This document shows, one piece after another, positions 13,481 to 22,320 of a stretch of DNA of 64,000 nt. A program made the position numbers and the translations under genes. The number at the start of each line of letters is the position of its first letter. The first letter of the stretch is position 1. The notes under the pieces are model-generated. The model did not search any database. It was not told the origin of the DNA and was given only the letters and a program-made list of their open reading frames with translations. This DNA is from Stenopsyche tienmushanensis (taxonomy: Eukaryota; Arthropoda; Insecta; Trichoptera; Stenopsychidae), in the NCBI GenBank assembly GCA_008973525.1, contig WACJ01000044.1, positions 372,001-436,000 on the forward strand, in the 5' to 3' direction.

Positions 13481-13760
13481 ATTAATTGAGATGTGTCTGA
13501 AGTGGGAGGCTGCCGGTAACCGAAGGCCGGTCGGTACAAATAAACCGATCATCCGACCGAAATTAATTTGTCAAAACGAACGATTTATGGCTTCATCGAT
13601 ATGAAATTTTCTTAATGTTTTAATTAACCGCCATCTCGGCTGGAGCTGGTCCTCAGGGTCTTCGACGTCGATGCCCCGGAGTAATTTAAATATCGTACTC
13701 AATTACCGACCGCGGCAGCTGGCAAAACCGAGTTTCAAAAATATTCGATGGCCACCTTTA
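13481..13760. promoter_or_regulatory. GC-richer non-coding island, candidate cis-regulatory element
   Basis: In an AT-rich desert this block is clearly richer in GC. It contains a CAGCTG E-box (in GCGGCAGCTGGCAAAACCG), TTTATGG, CATCGATATG and AATTAACCG motifs. No coding frame or transposon hallmark is present. Its location about 10 kb downstream of a developmental homeobox gene makes an enhancer plausible, but this is inference from composition only. Confidence 0.25.
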
Positions 13761-15506
13761 AAATTTGACTAATGTGATTGCTAGATGAATGGACGCAGTT
13801 AATGACTCGTGGCTATTCTTCCGTTTTTTGAAAGCCTGAGAATGAGATAATGGGGTTTCAAATAGGACAGAGATCAAGTCTGTTAAATTGTGTTTTATGA
13901 TTTGAACGCAATTTGTGACTTTGTTATTGAAACTGCAATCCTGAAATCGATCAAAATGCATTCAATACCATAAGTACATATTTAGATTATATAGATTAAT
14001 TGCGATGAACTTACAGCAGCACCCTCGTATTTTTTGCTACATATATCAAGCGAAAACAAATTAAGGCCGCTTCGGAAATAAATTCAGAGTTGATTGATTA
14101 ACGATCTAGCAGTCTATTAGTATGATAATCGGACGGACAAAAATCGTAAAAAAAATAATTTCCCCCGGCATTTACATCTCGGTTCATTTTTTGACATCCT
14201 TGCAAGGTGGCCATGGTCGAGGTTTTAATAAACACATTGATTCCCTTAAATCTTTCACATAAGATAAGTGAGCCATTAAAGTGTTTCACGCCTTTTTAAT
14301 GTAGGGGGAGATGCTTTATTTAAGCGGCAAAATGAAAATTGCACATCACACGGGCGGTCCCGCAAAACCAATTAACCTTTTTGGCGTTGCTGTCCATAGT
14401 CGTTATTATGAATGCGTATGCATATGAATATAGAGATGGATGATCCAGTCAAATGTTCTCTCCATAAGAAGAGACTGATAGATCTTCGGCTTTATTGAGA
14501 TATTATTAGATGGCTAGACATAGAGAAGAGCGATTAAATCGAAGATCTTTTGTAATACGATTGGCTGGTTTCATGCTGTTTTTGCAAATCAAATTCATTT
14601 AATTTCACGTTTACGATAGTCTCACATAGGTTTTAAAGCAAAGCTTAATGCCCATGCCTCGAACATGCACATCATTATTGGAAGTAAAATTTATAATTGG
14701 ACTCGTAAAATCATTTTAAGCGCTCAGTTTTAAACGGTAGTAATTTAAGCGATCCAAGATAAGATTGTCGAATAAAAATATTTTACGATTATTCAGTAGT
14801 GCATATAAATAAAGCCGCGTTGATTCGCCACGACTTTCTCCCGAAGAGCCGCCCTATGAAATTAACCCGCCCACGGTTCAATAGCACGCAACGGCCTGCG
14901 ATCGATTCTTTGACCTGGTGTACCTCATAAAGGAAAAATGTGTAGAGCCCACGCGAACATCTTCTACAGAATAAATTGACTTTTATTGGACGAGCCACTG
15001 CTTCTGGAACTGTCGTTAACAACAATTATTCTTATCTATCATATCTAATTGCCGGGGAAAGCTGGGGCTTCTACGTATACAATGGATAATGATAATATTT
15101 CTTATGGTATCAAATATTAAGACCTATTTAATAAATTATTGGGAAATTATAGCGAACTTTCTTCTTGGATATTCCACAGATATCAAATACAGTAAGTTCC
15201 GCCTAACACAAGTGATAAATTCGAATAAGTTTCAGCGCTCAATGAAACATCTCAACATTATAGTATGTATCATATATTCAGCTCCTTGTTTGCTCTATAT
15301 TAAAGATAGCATGCCCTCCATGTTTCATTTAGAATACTCACCCAGTGGGCCACCTGGATAAACATATTGAAGGGCACTTTCGCGACCGTCTCGATAATGT
15401 GAGGAATTTATGAAGATTGAGCAATTTTTCTTGGGAGACAGTGAAAAACTACTCTAGATGACCTTGTTGATTTAACTAGAAAAGGCTTTCTGGAGTACAG
15501 AGAGCA
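13761..15506. other. Intergenic DNA with GC-richer islands
   Basis: No gene was recognised. Islands at about 14040-14420 and 14790-15060 stand out by composition. The first contains GATTGATTAACGATC, which resembles an Exd/Hox composite site. A short 78-codon minus-strand frame at 14789-15025 shows no known family and is probably accidental. Confidence 0.35.
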
Positions 15507-15640
15507 GGGTCGTAACTAGAGCGTGGCAAAGCAGGCGCCTGCCACGGGCGCAACAGGGATTGGGGCGCAAAACGCAGGATACCGACCCGATCGAGAGAGT
15601 TGTACGTGATTTTTATTTTACTTGACCATTTTACTCTAAA
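15507..15640 (+). mobile_element. hAT-like element end (second copy of the 9-kb family)
   Basis: It begins CAGGGTCGTAACTAGAGC, continues through GGCAAAGCAGGCGCCTGCCA and GGGCGCAAC, then TTTTATTTTACTTGACCATT. Over about 130 bp this closely matches the left end at 8.98 kb. CAGGGTCGTAAC is the better preserved terminus and is typical in form of hAT superfamily ends. No matching right end was found within the next kilobase, so the element is truncated or interrupted. Confidence 0.5.
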
Positions 15641-16002
15641 TGCATTAACACGTAAATTGACATAAGATTCGCAATGAGTCATTTTCGATATCTCTCATGG
15701 GGTTCCCGATTCTTCGTTTGGAGATAATATGTACATACTTGCTTCATTACTCATAATTGGCTCGAGATAGATAACACCATCGATGTCATTAATTCAAAGC
15801 AACATGATATAATAATTGATTAGCGATGCTTTATCTCCACTTTAACGGTGATCCAATATTATGAATAATCAGTGTTCCCAATGAAGCTCGTAAGAATTTT
15901 AAGTGTCGACCCGATTAGTCATTTTTGGATACCCGAAAAAAAGTGTTTCAGCGCTCGTTGTATCATCTCCTTATATTGCTTCATCAGCACCAACACCACC
16001 TA
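15641..16002. other. Non-coding DNA between hAT-like end and tandem array
   Basis: It may be the interior of the hAT-like element that starts at 15507. Nothing codes recognisably; three overlapping plus-strand frames enter the 16-bp array from here but have no family resemblance. Confidence 0.35.
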
Positions 16003-16121
16003 CGCCCTTCGGCCAGTGCGCCCCTCGGCCAGTGCGCCCCTCGGCCAGTGCGCCCCTCGGCCAGTGCGCCCCTCGGCCAGTGCGCCCCTCGGCCAGTGCG
16101 CCCCTCGGCCAGTGCGCCCCT
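16003..16121. repeat. Minisatellite: seven copies of a 16-bp GC-rich unit
   Basis: The unit CGGCCAGTGCGCCCCT repeats with exact 16-bp period. GGCCAGTGCG starts at 16011, 16027, 16043, 16059, 16075, 16091 and 16107. The copies are essentially identical except the first, which has a T near its start (CCCTTCGG). Because 16 is not a multiple of three, all three plus-strand frames stay open and cycle through the same 16-residue peptide (ASAPLGQCAPRPVRPS). That explains the overlapping open frames here without needing a gene. Identity between copies implies recent expansion. Confidence 0.97.
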
Positions 16122-16332
16122 GCCTCATTTTCGTCCAAACGAAAAATACACGAGAAACACTAATAAGTAAGTAAATGTAAATTATGTCAATATTAGATGT
16201 TCTTACAATTTATTGCGGTTTTTTTCTCAATGCAATTTTTTTCAATTTCGTTAACAGAGGTCGCGCGTTATCGTGCTGGAAAATAATGGTGCATCTATTC
16301 ACCAAAGTTGGCTTTTCTTGATGTAAAGCGTC

Positions 16333-16380
16333 GGAGCGGGGGCGCTCTCGGGGCAGAGCCCCCGGGCGGCGCCCCGCTCC
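16333..16380. repeat. Strong GC-rich stem-loop
   Basis: The left arm 16333-16345 (GGAGCGGGGGCGC) pairs with the right arm 16369-16380 (GCGCCCCGCTCC) with one bulged G. Inside, GGGGC at 16350-16354 pairs with GCCCC at 16358-16362 across AGA. Such GC-rich palindromes are common near transposon ends. It lies among decayed elements, about 400 bp from the Penelope relic, but which element owns it is not clear. Confidence 0.7.
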
Positions 16381-16789
16381 CACGCGCTCGTCGTGATGGT
16401 TGCACTAGCGCGCGAGTATTCTGTTTGAATTGCTTTTATATGACTCAAGATATAGGTGCATTAAAACATAATACATAAGTCCAAATTAATAAAAAAATGT
16501 TCAATTTCTTATGTCCAACATGCATAGCATCTGCTTGCTGTTGCTTAATTATTTTTGCCTATTATTGTGTTGCAAAAATAAAAGGAATGAGTTGCTGTGC
16601 AAATCTGTCAGTTTACTTTTGAAGAAGTAGAAAGGGGGAATAAAAAAAATGGTCAGCGATAAGAATGGTGCTCGTTAATTATCAAAATAAATGCCTGACT
16701 TCTGTGCTCCTTGTGAGCATCCTTCGTCCATTGCCGTTGCTTTGCGGTCTTTATTGGAGATTGTTTACACTTTCAGATCTTTTAGCTGG
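16381..16789. other. Non-coding DNA between hairpin and Penelope relic
   Basis: No coding motif can be read. On the minus strand it follows the Penelope ORF end and may include that element's 3' tail, but no terminal repeat is visible. Confidence 0.35.
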
Positions 16790-17222
16790 TCATTGGTGCT
16801 TTAATTTTCGGTTAAATTGGTAGCCAAAATCTAGGAATGCTAGTGCCGTCATATCGTCTGTTAATTGCAGAGTTTCTTCGTTTTTTGATCTCTTGTAATT
16901 TTGATGCTGACGTTTTTGACTGTTGCTATAGTTTATGTGCCGCAAAATTGATGTGATGATCGTTCTTCGTAACATATTCGGTTATTGCTGATTTGTAATC
17001 CAATTGCAAAACTGCTTTCTGATATCCTCTCACCCTGTGGGCGATCTATCTATTGGTTTGTTCAATGTACGACATGATGCAGGCTGCGCAATCGATCTCG
17101 TAAACCCCCTGATTTTCGTTTTTCACTTTTTTCTTTTTGTAGAATAGGAGGCTTCCTATCTTTTTTCTCGTCCTAAAGATCGCGTTCATGTCGTGCTCTT
17201 GGATGCTTAAAAAAATCCGTAT
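16790..17222 (-). pseudogene. Penelope-like retroelement, 3' end with GIY-YIG endonuclease, decayed
   Basis: Minus-strand translation gives the linker and GIY-YIG region of a Penelope-like reverse transcriptase. The linker reads IQEHDMNAIFRTRKKIGSLL. The nuclease core follows as GVYEIDCAACIMSYIEQTNR, then a shifted continuation with HRVRGYQKAV and HHINFAAHKL. The C-terminus ends EIKKRRNSAINRRYDGTS and FWLPI, matching the usual family ending. The open part at 17046-17288 stops after EQTNR, and the remainder to about 16800 lies across frameshifts and stops. The YIG motif reads YIE, so the nuclease would be impaired even if translated. Penelope elements encode an RT plus GIY-YIG nuclease for target-primed insertion; here the RT domain is absent. 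Family call is secure, boundaries approximate. Confidence 0.85.
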
Positions 17223-17401
17223 GGTGCGTCTGGTAATAAATGATTTGGGCGTGAGCAGCCCACATACAGCTGTCCATGCGAGAAGCATGCACGTATGCCC
17301 TGTGTTTCCCTGTACTCTGTTGATGCTCGCAACGGAAACTGCACGCGCTTCAATTCAAATAGCATATCAGTCGGAATAATTGGGACACATCTTCTTTCCA
17401 T
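17207..17401 (-). pseudogene. Helitron Rep/helicase fragment (Pif1-type helicase C-terminal motif)
   Basis: A 64-codon minus-strand frame carries VPIIPTDMLFELKRVQFPLR and then CFSHGQLYVGCSR, followed by LLPDAPYG. This is the order found at the C-terminus of Helitron-encoded Pif1-like helicases (an IPxIPxD...F.FKR.QFP block, then CFSHGQLYVACSR, then an APxGK segment). The stretch normally between the first two blocks, with the TINKAQGQ motif, is largely missing or scrambled (ASTEYRETQGIRA), implying an internal deletion. No other helicase or Rep motif is recognisable upstream at 17402-17900. It abuts and slightly overlaps, in another frame, the Penelope relic at 17222. Confidence 0.75.
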
Positions 17402-19257
17402 TTCAAACTGAAGCTTTGATGATATTATTCATCATCTTTTTCTCTAAAAGTCTGGTACTGTTGCTACAATTTTAATTTATTTCAATTTAGTTGCCAATTT
17501 TCAGTGTTAAAATACACAATTCAAATATAATTTTTAAATAGAACGATGAACTAACTGAATGTTGCCTTTATTTTTTGTTCATGTGTTTGGGTGTCATTTG
17601 ATAAATGCCTTTTTATATAATTCAAATCAAAAAGTTACTTTTTGCATTTTGTCGCGCTGATACACGCACCATACATTGAAAACCTCTGTTTTGTTTAAAT
17701 ATATCTGTGCAGTAAGCTCTTTTGTAGGCACGACTAAAATTTCGTTTCAATCTATTAGCTGGTTTAAGAATTATATCAATTTTACGAAAGAAGTAGAGTT
17801 TCATGAATTTCTTACGAAATCGCCCGGACTTTCAGCGAAGCTTAGCGCGAAACGCACGGACTGTAAAGTATTAATGTTTTGTAAATTTAATTCTTCGTTT
17901 TCGCCGATAGTCATTTCTTACCAAATATATTTTTCCGACAATTTTAGACTTTTTTATGCGTATTAGCATAAAAAAGCTTTGTTCTTTATAGAAAAATGAG
18001 GGATAAGTTCCATTATTTTTTAAAATGGCATAATATCAAAATCGCATAAAAAAGATCCGCATAAAAACAGACCAAAGTAAAATATATTGGAAGTAGAATG
18101 CGATAAAACTTTTACTACTTTAGTACTTGATGTTTATAATATGTATGTACTTCAAGTCGGTGTATCGCAAAAATCAAATTATTTATCAAAATTAACTTAT
18201 CTTATTTTGAGAAGTTTGAGAGTTTTTGAGTCACCTAAGTTTGTTTTCATTTTGATGAGTTTCGTCGGTGTGAGATAAGATTTGAAGTGTCGGCGAAGAC
18301 GGTATGCATGAACTTATTCTGGCGCAATAAGCAAGTATTATCTGCTAACACATGACGGTATTTGACGGTAACTGTGCATCGATGGGTTAAATGACATTTT
18401 CTCGAAACTGCATTTTTAAAAACGGCTGTTTTTGACTGACCCGGCTAAAGTTTTAGGTGGTTTCTCACTATAATATTGTAAAATTGTGGGTCAGAGAGTC
18501 TAGTCTCCCCTTTCCTCACAAGGGCGTTGCCGGCCTAGGGCGCAGTCCCATGTGACGCCTATTAACATAATTGATAAAAAATCAACTGTAACGCAGCAAA
18601 CATGCTTTCTTATTAAAATTTAAAATGCATAACGAAATTGCATCCGAATAGCAAAATAACAAAATCATGCGCAATTTCGAATAATCCCAATATTACAACG
18701 TTATACTGAAACAGCGATTAACTGTCTTATTGTACTTGAATTTCAGATAACTCCGAAACTTGCTAATAAAGACATTTTATAAATATTTTCTCTAACGTGT
18801 ATATATTTCATAAATTCAAAGAAATTAAATCCATTTGAATATTTCATACAATTCCTAGTTTATAACATATAGTACTTATGTTAGGGCATCAAAATCACAT
18901 ATTTGGCATTTATTGAGCTATTTTTAATTCAAGCTGTTTATCTCTTTCATTCATCGTCATTAGCTTTCAACGATTAAATATCGACATCTTTATGACATGA
19001 AGAAAAATAGTTTTGAGCTTTTCTTTTGGTAATTTTCAATTTGAGTCAGATATGCTATTAAAAAATAAGTTTGAATCTTAAGAACTCCACAAACAATATC
19101 AGGAGAATTCCATTATATACAGATACAATGACATTTATTGTTTTAACAAAATATCATGGGTGTTCCAGGAATCCATCATTGAAAGCTGGAATTCAAAAAG
19201 CTGGTTATATTTTGGAATAAATTTAAATAGACGTATATAAATTTACATACATTCTAT
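17402..19257. other. Non-coding DNA with possible transposon debris
   Basis: No protein family was recognised. Around 17950-18070 ATGCGTATTAGCATAAAAA forms a small inverted repeat, and short GCATAAAAA motifs recur. A GC-richer patch at 18490-18560 (CCTCACAAGGGCGTTGCCGG) may be an element end but has no partner that I could find. Confidence 0.4.
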
Positions 19258-19800
19258 TTAAATCCCCATAATATTTCTGTTTCTCAATATATTCTTCAAG
19301 ACATGGTAGCACCGATTGCCGTATTGAATCCTGGAAGCTATTTCATTGAACGTCAAGTTCTTCCCAGTGAGGATGGATCCTAGATATTTAAAATCCTGGA
19401 CTCTTTCAATATTTTTATTGTTGATACTCACGGAGGTACAACCTCTAGTATTCACTCTTTTAGTCTTCTCAGAATTGAGTGACATACCGAAGGTAGCAGC
19501 AGCTTTGTCAATAGACGTAAACTTTCGTCAAAACTTCCGACCTCGATTACGCCACGACGTTGATGTCGTCCGCAAAGGCAAAATACATTATATCTTCGTT
19601 CCATGATTGCTCATAATAATCATCATAATTGCTTCCAACGCAATATTAAAGAGAATCGGAGAGAGGGCGTCCCTTTGTCTAACTTCCATCGTCACCTCAA
19701 GGGCTCCGATAGGGCGCCGTTGGAACATACAACGCTGACCGATCCGGTCACGCATGTCCTCGACAGCCTCACCAGCTTACCCGGAATTCCCATCTCTTCA
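19258..19800 (-). pseudogene. Non-LTR retrotransposon reverse-transcriptase fragment, frameshifted
   Basis: Minus-strand pieces in different frames give successive RT blocks: RQRDALSPILFN at 19645-19680 (normally RQGDALSP), DIMYFAFADDINVVA with the catalytic FADD at 19565-19576, and RVQDFKYLGSILTGKNLTFN then EIASRIQYGNRCYHVLKNIL at 19258-19485. The order matches the palm and thumb of a LINE-type RT. A stop follows the FADD block and frames shift between blocks, so it is dead. No endonuclease or ORF1 is present. The style of the DFKYLGS block resembles RTE- or Jockey-type elements; the clade cannot be fixed by eye. Confidence 0.85.
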
Positions 19801-19802
19801 AT

Positions 19803-20290
19803 TCTTGCTGGAAAAAGCTGTGGCCAGAAGTAGTCTCTGGAGAAAATATTTTACCATCAATAGAACAATGAATACCAAAGGATAATAAACATTTGTCGTG
19901 ATATTGGTGAAGGTTTTGATGACATGGATATTCTTGACATCCATGAAATATTGGAGGATAGTTCGTTGAACGATGACAAATATTGAATGAATAATTCCAA
20001 ATATTAAATGAATCTACTACAATTAATGATTCAGAAAACAGTTGCAGCAAAGTAGCCACATATTTCATAGAATTGGCTATTAAATTAGTAATAGAAAATG
20101 ATCCTATGATGGAAATAAGTTTAAAATTCAAGAGAAAATTACAACATATTTTGGAACCATATAATGAAATACGTAAAAATTCATACACTTAAAGCAGACA
20201 ATCGCTTATCACCGAATTTTTGAATGCTAAAACCAGAAATACTCTAGAGTTTTCTGATGATGGAAACCCACAATAAATCTACAGTCGAAT
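19803..20290 (+). pseudogene. pogo/Tigger-like transposase C-terminal fragment, decayed
   Basis: The plus strand begins with WKKLWPEVVSGENILPSIEQ at 19809-19868. That resembles the W.KLWPDVV block C-terminal to the DDE domain in Tigger/Jerky-type transposases. After a stop and frameshift it reads DIGEGFDDMDILDIHEILED (the 'GF.DM...DI.ELL' acidic block), then AIKLVIENDPMMEISLKFKR and PYNEIRKNSYT. No catalytic triad is present. It abuts the RT fossil on the opposite strand. Just after it, CAGTCGAATCTCGCC at about 20282 looks like a pogo-type end but points the wrong way for this fragment, so I do not assign it. The family is weaker than for the 42-kb copy. Confidence 0.5.
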
Positions 20291-22087
20291 CTCGCCAATA
20301 AGTGATAGCGATGAAAAATGAATGGTATATTATATGTTATTAAAGTTTTTTTTTCAATTAATTTTATAAACGTATGTGTTTATTTAAAAAAATAAAGTAC
20401 ATACTTATATAAACTATTTTGGATTTCTTTTTGGAACGCAAACACTAATTTTGTATGAACTTCATACAAAATTATTCTTGTATAATACGGACTTGTATTA
20501 CACGATTTAAATTTGCATCAAATTTAAATTGCATTTGATTGCTTAGAATATAAATTAATTTTCAGTCAGTATATTTTGGATTTTAACTCAAATAAAGCTT
20601 CATAAATATTATTTCTTCTGAATAAAAAACATGTTCCGTTATAAATGTTCCGGCTGTACATCTCCAAGTATAAACCTACTGTCCCACTACTCTTTGATCC
20701 AGCTCCGGTGCCCGTTTTAAAGCTTTAAAGCAGGACCATGTAGATAGAGATTGTTGATTTAGTATTGGTTTATATTTTTGTATTGCTTATATATGATTTA
20801 CATTTTGCTATTAATTTGCTTCGGATTTAATAAAACTTTTCAGATATAGAATTCGATTTTTTCATGATTAGTCTGTTTCTGTCCGAATATTTTAACAGGT
20901 TTAAATCAAAGTTTAAGCAGCAAGATAAATTTGGGACAAAATTATTATTGAAAGGCATGCCGATTGTATTACTAATTGGGTTATACAAAAACATTTGGAA
21001 TGCCAGCAGCTTTGCAGCGACTCAGCTTGAGACTTTTGGAGTTGCCCAAAGAAGAAAATAATTGGTGCTTTAAGACTCTGATGAAATTTAAATCAATCAA
21101 ATCATTGCTTCATGTAATATAAACGTCAAGTTTGGAGTTTGTCAACATTTTGGGCATATGGAATTAAGTTACAACCTGGATATCGAATAAATTCCGCGAA
21201 TACGCGGCGGCATATATTATTCTAGAAATTTCACCTGCAAATGCCAACGGTCAGTTCTTGCAATCCATAAGTGGATGCGTTTATACGATTTCGAAGGCGA
21301 TTATACAAAATCATCATCGTCTCGGTGCTGTCCGTCTTCCCGTATGACCCTATATGGTAGGAATAAAATGGCGTCTCCAGAGTGTCCTGCACTGGTGGAC
21401 ATGTGCGCCGGCTGCGGAACGTTCTTGTTTGCTTTTTTCATTGCGGCTATTTATTGGCGAGCCAAAAGGCCGGCCCATGTTAATAATACTTAAACAAAAG
21501 TTGTAAGGCTCGCCGACCCAACTGAATACAAATTGCCTCATGAGAAGAGCAGCCAGCCACCGTGCCCGACTTGACCCGCTGACAACGCAATGACGACCAT
21601 GTGCGCAATTCCATCGCACTTATCGCCTTCTGCAAAAACCCTGCCAGCCAATCTTCGAATTAGTTATCTATTTTAATGGTGAATTGTCGACGGGATGGCG
21701 AAGCTCGCCCCCGTCGAGCTTTCGACTTTTTCATCATCCTAGGTGGTCTTTCGAATGAGAAATAAATCACTCAAGCCAATAAATCGAACTAATAAGACGT
21801 TACAGAGACAATGTGTTTACCAAACTTGTCCATGAGGCCCTCATTTCGATGCAACGCGTGATTTCAAAATGAGTAGCATCGATCTCAATTAAGATTTGTC
21901 CGAGGAAAAGGTCAAACAATCAACGACACCAAATCACATTCAAAGCATATCTAATACAATTTACTAGTTAACGCTTAAAATGGCGCACATACTAAAACAT
22001 ACCTGCTCAATTTTATTGTGTAATTTTTTGGTCTTTGAGATTAGATCAAGGAATGCACACATTACAGACGCGATTTGCTAGATTAAA
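20291..22087. other. Intergenic DNA with a GC-rich island and hairpin
   Basis: No gene is supported. At 21275-21720 there is a GC-rich block with overlapping short frames on both strands. A plus-strand ATG frame of 72 codons at 21275-21493 contains a hydrophobic stretch (CGTFLFAFFIAAIYW) but no known family. The block ends in a stem-loop at 21688-21716, described separately. Confidence 0.4.
21688..21716. repeat. Stem-loop, 12-bp stem
   Basis: CGACGGG (21688-21694) pairs with CCCGTCG (21710-21716). After an AT bulge, GGCGA (21697-21701) pairs with TCGCC (21705-21709) over an AGC loop. No transposon or RNA family is recognised. The stem is GC-rich in AT-rich surroundings. Confidence 0.6.
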
Positions 22088-22320
22088 CTGTATGGCAGGA
22101 TGATCGCCTATTTGCGAGCGAATTCCAGTGATTCAGAAATAGTACTCTTGTACGTTGAGCCTTGAAAAGCTTCCTGCGTACATCGTACGATTGTAACTGT
22201 TAACCCAAATTTATCGACTGAAAATGATGTAATGAATTGATTTCAAGTGTATTGGTTAAGTTTACGTGAAGAAATTACCTAATATTTTGTGCTATCGAGA
22301 GTGTTTGTTTATTTAACTCG
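22088..22320 (+). repeat. LTR-like dispersed repeat, copy A
   Basis: It contains TGATCGCCTATTTGCGAGCG, ATTCCAGTGATTCAG, GCGTACATCGTACGATTGTA, TTAACCCAAATTTATCGACT and GATTTCAAGTGTATTG in the same order as the copies at 33.8 and 39.4 kb and, inverted, at 30.3 kb. It is non-coding and a few hundred bases long, compatible with a solo LTR. Target duplications and exact ends were not established. Confidence 0.75.

Noticed and set aside
15872..16174. Three overlapping plus-strand frames of 81-100 codons as a repeat protein
   Set aside because: All three frames are open only because of the 16-bp tandem array; none has a plausible N-terminal domain.
16333..16380. GC-rich hairpin as the 3' terminal hairpin of the Helitron at 17.2-17.4 kb
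   Set aside because: No CTAG/CTRR terminus follows at the expected short distance on the minus strand, and the Penelope relic lies between.
19769..20188. 139-codon minus-strand frame
   Set aside because: It is the antisense of the pogo-like transposase debris that reads sensibly on the plus strand.
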